Positions 5,930 to 9,912 of a stretch of 9,912 nt of DNA are shown piece by piece. The stretch is taken from the NCBI GenBank assembly GCA_036311285.1, contig JAXJQF010000075.1, positions 1-9,912 of the forward strand. The letters run 5' to 3'. The position numbers and the translations under genes were made by a program. How positions within the stretch are numbered: the stretch's first letter is position 1; the number at the start of each line of letters is the position of its first letter. The notes under the pieces are model-generated. The model was given only the letters and a program-made list of their open reading frames with translations, ran no database searches and was not told where the DNA came from. Origin of the DNA: JAXJQF01 sp036311285 (GTDB lineage: Bacteria > Pseudomonadota > Gammaproteobacteria > Enterobacterales > Succinivibrionaceae).

Positions 5930-8900
5930 TTAGTCTATCAAGATCTCTCTAGCCCCTTGTGCCCCCATTGGAGCAGAAACTATTCCATTTTCTTCAAGCA
6001 TATCTGCAATACGAGCACTTCTTCCGTAACCGATACCGAACTTTCTTTGAATTAAAGAGATACTATATTTCTTATCAGATCTCTTTAATTGACGGCAGTA
6101 CTCAACAATTTGATCATATAATTCATCTGTTGAGTTACTAGCTTGTACTCTTTCTCCAGGCATTGCTGTTTCTTCAGTAAGTTCAGTATTAATAACCTCG
6201 CTGACATAATTAGGTTTACCTCTTGCTCTCCAAGCGTCTGCAAACTCATTTACTTCACCATCTGAAATAAATGCACCATGAGCTCTTAAGGTTTGATTTG
6301 TACCATCATTGTACTTAATCAACATATCACCACGACCTAAAAGATTTTCAGCACCAGTCTCATCGATAACGATACGTGATTCCATTCCAGATTTTACCTT
6401 AAATGAAATTTGGCTTGGGAAGTTTGATCTAATAGTACCAGTTATAACTTCAGCTCTAGGACTTTGAGTTGCAAGAATTAAGTAGATACCACATGCTCTA
6501 GCTTTTGCAGCAAGTCTTGATATCATTCCTTCAATATCACCTTGCTTCTTCATCTGCAACATTAAATCAGCAAATTCGTCAACGATAATAACAATACGAC
6601 TCATCATCCCTAAAGCAGGAGCTTCATTATCTAATGAATCACTAGGACGCCATAATGGATCCTTTAAATAAATTCCATCCTTTTGCTTATCAAGAATAAA
6701 CTCATTATATCCATCAATGTTTCTAACGTTGATTAAAGACATAAGCTTATATCTTCTATCCATTTCAACACAAGCCCATCTTAATGCACTAGATACTTGC
6801 TTCATATCTGTAATGATAGGTGTTAATAGATGCGGAATATCTCTATAAACCGAGAATTCAAGCATCTTAGGGTCAATTAATATAAGTCTTAATTGTTCAG
6901 GTGTATTTTTCATCAATAATGAAACTATCATTGTATTTATACCAACTGATTTACCTGAACCAGTAGTACCAGCAACTAATAAATGTGGAGCTTTTGCTAA
7001 ATCGTAAATAACAGGCTTATTAGTTATATCTCTACCTAAACAAATAGATAATGCATCATTGCGTTCATTAAATTCCTTTGACTCTAATAGATCGCGCATG
7101 TAAATTGTTGAGCGATTCTTATTTGGAATTTCAATTGCAACATAAGGAGTATTCTTAACAGTTGGAATTACACGAATGTTTTCAAGCATTAGATTTCTAG
7201 CAATGTCTTGAGCATAGTTTTCAATCTTTGAACTCTTTGCATTAGGACCTAGTTCTAAGAAGAAACGAGTAATTACAGGACCTGTTCTATAAGCCTTACG
7301 AACAGTTTTGTTTCCATACGCATCGATTTCTTCCTTTTCAGCAACCTTTGCATTTAGCTTAAACTGTGATAGACAGTTATCTAAACGCTCAATCATTTCA
7401 TCAATTTCTTGTTGACTTATCGCGTGCTGTTGTTTTGGTTCTACAAAGATCTTTGTACTTGGAAAAGTTGGTAGATCATGATTTCCATTATAACTACCAT
7501 TACTACTGTTATCAGAAATCAAATCATCTAAACTAACTAAACGCTTTTTCTCACCTAAATTAGAGAATAATGACATTGAATCTTCGTCATCATCTTCATC
7601 ATCTTCTTCATAATTTGAAGCTATTGATAAAGAACTTGGTTTATCAATTACATCACTACTTACAACATTATCGCTATAGTTTTGAGATGCTTGATTATTG
7701 TCACGACTCATTAAATTACCCATAGTAGAATCTAAGCTATCAGCTACCTCTACAAAACCTAATGGTAATTCAATCTCGTCATTACTCTTCTTATCAACAC
7801 CAAATCTAAAATCAATGATATTGCTGCTGTTGTTGTCATTTTTATCAACAACCTCAGCATTAATTATATTTAATGATGAATCGTCATATTTATTTAGATG
7901 TACGTAATCATTATTTGAATTTAAACTTAGGCTATTATTTGTATTACTGTCGTCAGAATTTAATCCGCCAAGATTATTGCTATTAGCATTAAATTCCTCA
8001 ACGTTATCATCATTTACATTATTATTAATAACATCATTAACATTACAATGAATCTTTACTTGAGGTTCCTTATCCTTAGGATCTGTTTTGTAAAATATTG
8101 TAGAAGGACCTTTTTGAGCATGAGGATTATTTTCAACTGGTGCAGAAAAATTTGTTGAAGAATTTTGGCTTGGTTGAATAGCAGTTTGAGTAGCAGCGTT
8201 AGTAACTGTTGCAGCTACAGTTGGTGCTGGTGCAGATTTAGTAATTGTCGCTGCTACAGTTGATGCTGGAGCAGTATTAGCCTTTTCTGCATTTTTAACA
8301 ACAGGACTACTACTTGTACTTACAGAAGGTTGAACTGCTGTATTAACTGTTCCTCCTTGATTTAATGGTTTTGAAAAACCATTACTATTCGTTGTATTGT
8401 TAGAAGTATTCTGAACCTCTGTTTTATTTATTGGTTCAAAAAAATCATCATCTAAATCCGCCCCCTTTAACACTGTTTTCTGAGAAGCTATGTTCTGCAT
8501 TGTAGGCATAGCCTTAGGAGCTACCTTGGGTGTAGATGTGTTTGAACCTTTTTGTTCTAAATTTGAAAAATCAATATAAGGACCATTATTTGAATTATCA
8601 GCGGACTTTACAGATGGGGTTGGTTTTTCATTCCCCTTTGATAATTGAAATTCTTCTGCTGTTACATTTCCTTTATCTTCACGATCCTCAATCTTGATAC
8701 TAAAATCACTACTATAAGGAACAGTTGAATTAGTTGAATTAGTTTTAATGACTTTTTGTTCTTTAACTTCTGCTTCACCCTCTTTTTTCTTGAAGCTTTG
8801 AATAATACTAAAAATAGTCTTTCTGAAATTAAAAATCGATATTATTACATTACCAACAAACATGCATATAGTTACAGGACTTAAGCTTAATAGACACGGA

Positions 8901-9409
8901 ATACCTATTAAAAACATAAACACCATAATTAAAATAGTACCATCATAACCTGCATAGGTTGAGATTATATCGTAAGCAAGACAACCTAAATGTCCTCCTG
9001 CAACCCCGTCCTTACTAACAAAATTAACTTTACTAACTAGTACACATGTTGAGATAAGTAAAAGATTAAAACCAATTACTCGAATAATGAATGTATAAGT
9101 ATCTACATTTTTAAAATCTACTGGTCTTATCAATACAATATATGCGATATAACCAAACATTAATGGTAATAGGTAAGCACAGAATCCTAATGACTCAAAT
9201 AATAAGCTAGATATTTTAGCACCAATAATCCCCATATAATTTGTTATACGGTTATAGCTTGAAACGTCACCTTCAAAATTTATGTCACTTGGATTATGGG
9301 AGTATAACGACATATAGGTTACAACAATAACCAATATGCAACATATAAATAAGACTTCCTTTATAATCTTTAAGCCTTTGCTATTTTTTTCATAATCAAA
9401 AGAAAACAA
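5930..9409 (-). CDS. ftsK: DNA translocase FtsK (division-septum chromosome motor)
   Basis: The 1159-residue protein has the full FtsK layout. It anchors at the division septum, pumps DNA so that the chromosome termini are cleared, and in relatives activates XerCD at dif. Residues about 14-200 are membrane-spanning (hydrophobic stretches near 17-34, 75-95, 107-126 and 158-192, a further one near 60-72). Residues about 205-655 are a low-complexity linker rich in Asn, Ser, Asp, Thr and Ala, with an acidic run near 600-610. The alpha/beta motor follows: GPVITRF at 710, Walker A GTTGSGKS at 814-821, Walker B VIIVDEFADL with D944-E945, and ATQSPRAEVITG. The gamma winged helix spans about 1095-1159 (IQRKFGIGYGRSARI). 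E. coli FtsK is about 1329 residues; the difference is in the linker. The start is TTG at 9407-9409: AGGTG lies just upstream, no in-frame ATG precedes it, and the next ATG would cut into the first membrane helix. The order ftsK-lolA-rarA is as in enterobacteria. Confidence 0.97.
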   Translation of the reverse strand: MFSFDYEKNSKGLKIIKEVLFICCILVIVVTYMSLYSHNPSDINFEGDVSSYNRITNYMGIIGAKISSLLFESLGFCAYLLPLMFGYIAYIVLIRPVDFKNVDTYTFIIRVIGFNLLLISTCVLVSKVNFVSKDGVAGGHLGCLAYDIISTYAGYDGTILIMVFMFLIGIPCLLSLSPVTICMFVGNVIISIFNFRKTIFSIIQSFKKKEGEAEVKEQKVIKTNSTNSTVPYSSDFSIKIEDREDKGNVTAEEFQLSKGNEKPTPSVKSADNSNNGPYIDFSNLEQKGSNTSTPKVAPKAMPTMQNIASQKTVLKGADLDDDFFEPINKTEVQNTSNNTTNSNGFSKPLNQGGTVNTAVQPSVSTSSSPVVKNAEKANTAPASTVAATITKSAPAPTVAATVTNAATQTAIQPSQNSSTNFSAPVENNPHAQKGPSTIFYKTDPKDKEPQVKIHCNVNDVINNNVNDDNVEEFNANSNNLGGLNSDDSNTNNSLSLNSNNDYVHLNKYDDSSLNIINAEVVDKNDNNSSNIIDFRFGVDKKSNDEIELPLGFVEVADSLDSTMGNLMSRDNNQASQNYSDNVVSSDVIDKPSSLSIASNYEEDDEDDDEDSMSLFSNLGEKKRLVSLDDLISDNSSNGSYNGNHDLPTFPSTKIFVEPKQQHAISQQEIDEMIERLDNCLSQFKLNAKVAEKEEIDAYGNKTVRKAYRTGPVITRFFLELGPNAKSSKIENYAQDIARNLMLENIRVIPTVKNTPYVAIEIPNKNRSTIYMRDLLESKEFNERNDALSICLGRDITNKPVIYDLAKAPHLLVAGTTGSGKSVGINTMIVSLLMKNTPEQLRLILIDPKMLEFSVYRDIPHLLTPIITDMKQVSSALRWACVEMDRRYKLMSLINVRNIDGYNEFILDKQKDGIYLKDPLWRPSDSLDNEAPALGMMSRIVIIVDEFADLMLQMKKQGDIEGMISRLAAKARACGIYLILATQSPRAEVITGTIRSNFPSQISFKVKSGMESRIVIDETGAENLLGRGDMLIKYNDGTNQTLRAHGAFISDGEVNEFADAWRARGKPNYVSEVINTELTEETAMPGERVQASNSTDELYDQIVEYCRQLKRSDKKYSISLIQRKFGIGYGRSARIADMLEENGIVSAPMGAQGAREILID
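8195..8272 (-). repeat. Two tandem 39-base repeats in the ftsK linker
   Basis: Codons for residues 380-405 of FtsK are two copies of a 13-residue unit: APASTVAATITKS followed by APAPTVAATVTNA. The units differ at four or five residues and by synonymous changes, so the duplication is not very recent. It encodes an Ala/Thr/Pro-rich patch inside an otherwise Asn/Ser-rich linker. Such repeats vary in number between strains and would change linker length without touching the motor. Confidence 0.75.
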
Positions 9410-9696
9410 CTTACACCTACCACTTTTATCTTTATATGCTTTAATATCTGATGTATCGTAATACTACTTAAAGTGTGCTTAGTTTTGCTATTACTTAATT
9501 CTAAAACTCCTATTTTAAAACTACATTTAGAATAAGAAAATCACACTCTCTTTTAAAGGCAAAATACATCGCATCTATTTAAAACTTTGCTAATTATAAA
9601 ACAATCAAGAAAAAATCTAAATGAAATAGTTAAATACTTGCAAATATTAGTGATCTATGACTTATGATATACTTTTTATATGTATAGTAAAACGAA
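9410..9696. other. Gene-free AT-rich region upstream of ftsK
   Basis: No gene is supported on either strand. It must contain the ftsK promoter, reading on the minus strand, but no convincing -35/-10 pair stands out; TATAAA and GATATT hexamers within 60 bases of the start are weak candidates. The ftsK ribosome-binding site (AGGTG, minus strand, about 9414-9418) lies at its edge. A TATGATATAC stretch near 9663-9672 on the plus strand looks like a -10 box but leads to no gene. Confidence 0.4.
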
Positions 9697-9727
9697 AATG
9701 TTGTGTAATAAAATAATACACAACATT
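9697..9727 (-). terminator. Perfect 11-pair hairpin, probable terminator
   Basis: AATGTTGTGTA (9697-9707) and its exact complement TACACAACATT (9717-9727) flank a 9-base AT loop. Read on the minus strand the stem is followed by TTCGTTTTAC, a partly T-rich tail, so it could terminate transcripts coming from the TnpB-like gene to the right and shield ftsK from them. The tail is not a clean T-run, so a role as a structural element near the end of the transposon is also possible. Confidence 0.5.
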
Positions 9728-9741
9728 CTTATTTCATATAT

Positions 9742-9757
9742 AGAGCTAAACGCCTCT
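9742..9757 (-). other. Small hairpin resembling an IS200/IS605 right-end stem
   Basis: On the minus strand AGAGGC and GCTCT pair around a GTTTA loop with one bulged G. Right ends of IS200/IS605 elements carry a short imperfect hairpin close to the cleavage point, often with a TTTA loop, and this lies about 75 bases past the TnpB-like stop, where one would be expected. The exact element boundary cannot be set from one copy. Confidence 0.35.
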
Positions 9758-9781
9758 TAAAACTTCATTCATTCTAGAACT

Positions 9782-9819
9782 TGCTATGCTTTAGTTGTCT
9801 TGAATACTAAATCATAGCA
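9782..9819. repeat. 13-base inverted repeat just past the TnpB-like stop
   Basis: TGCTATGCTTTAG (9782-9794) and CTAAATCATAGCA (9807-9819) pair at 12 of 13 positions around a 12-base loop. No T-run follows on either strand, so this is not a standard terminator. Its place directly downstream of the TnpB-like reading frame suggests a structural part of the element 3' end, possibly of an omega RNA, but that is inference. Confidence 0.6.
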
Positions 9820-9830
9820 TGTACATTCTG

Positions 9831-9911
9831 TCAACTACCCATCACATAAATGAAATGGGCTTGTAACTGCCCAGCCGTCGTCACGGATGTTACTCCTGCG
9901 GCCTTTAACCC
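9831..9911 (-). CDS. TnpB-like (IS200/IS605 OrfB) protein, C-terminal fragment at window edge
   Basis: Read on the minus strand from the window edge, one frame gives 26 codons and a TGA stop (9831-9833). The peptide includes GLKAAGVTSVTTAGQ, which resembles the tail seen after the zinc-finger and RuvC-III motifs of TnpB proteins (an L-x-A-A-G-x-x-V-T-A-x-G type pattern). No catalytic residues are in view, so the assignment rests on a short tail and on the structured DNA that follows. The sequence here is clearly richer in G and C than the rest of the window, which supports foreign origin. A second frame is also open as far as a TAG at 9834-9836 but gives a peptide I do not recognise. Confidence 0.45.
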   Translation of the reverse strand, partial: GLKAAGVTSVTTAGQLQAHFIYVMGS

Positions 9912-9912
9912 C

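Noticed and set aside
5825..6141. Two plus-strand open frames over the ftsK 3' end and its terminator
   Set aside because: They run antisense to the conserved gamma domain and through the terminator hairpin; composition is that of a shadow frame.
7698..7907. Plus-strand open frame of 69 codons in the ftsK linker
   Set aside because: Ser/Leu-rich complement of an Asn/Ser/Asp-rich coding stretch, with no independent support.
9640..9690. Plus-strand promoter (TTGCAA with TATGATATAC)
   Set aside because: Spacing is 19 bases or more and no plus-strand gene follows before the window edge.
9782..9819. Possible type II CRISPR repeat or tracrRNA (GCTATGCTTTAGTTGTCTTG looks slightly like a Cas9-type repeat)
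   Set aside because: Only one copy, no spacers, no second repeat and no cas gene in the window; a hairpin beside a TnpB-like gene explains it better.

Overview
The window comes from an AT-rich bacterium, most likely a gammaproteobacterium. Three genes on the minus strand keep the classical enterobacterial order ftsK, lolA, rarA. The LolA ends in a GVTVDDQR tail very like the E. coli protein. The strong AT bias, the many Asn, Ser, Lys and Ile codons, and a methylene-tetrahydrofolate reductase and LysR regulator of Firmicutes-like type suggest a gut or rumen anaerobe, possibly of the Succinivibrionaceae. That family guess is inference. No rRNA or tRNA gene was seen that would settle it.

Layout from left to right. 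Positions 1-141 are the right end of an IS3-family insertion sequence: the last 35 codons of its transposase on the plus strand, then a terminal inverted repeat ending in CA. It abuts a DUF2799-type lipoprotein gene (125-925, minus), whose last codons and stop are supplied by the IS end. A gene-free AT-rich stretch follows, with a clear intrinsic terminator at 1179-1212 for metF (1274-2137, minus). Another AT-rich gap (2138-2501) carries phased TATAA/TTATA half-sites and separates metF from a LysR regulator (2502-3404, minus). Then come rarA (3427-4803), lolA (4980-5684), an intrinsic terminator (5860-5895) and ftsK (5930-9409), all on the minus strand. The right edge (9697-9912) holds several hairpins and the last 26 codons of a TnpB-like protein of the IS200/IS605 type, in sequence visibly richer in GC.

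The core genes serve chromosome segregation and division (FtsK), outer-membrane lipoprotein transport (LolA), replication-fork maintenance (RarA) and one-carbon/methionine metabolism (MetF, probably with its LysR neighbour). ftsK has its own terminator. lolA has no convincing terminator before rarA, and rarA runs into lysR with only 22 bases between them, so lolA-rarA-lysR may be partly cotranscribed. Both window edges are mobile-element ends, so the conserved block sits between recent insertions. I did not find a wholly new system. The best leads are the IS3 end that rewrites the lipoprotein C-terminus, the structured tail of the TnpB-like element (a possible omega-RNA region), and the LysR-metF pair.
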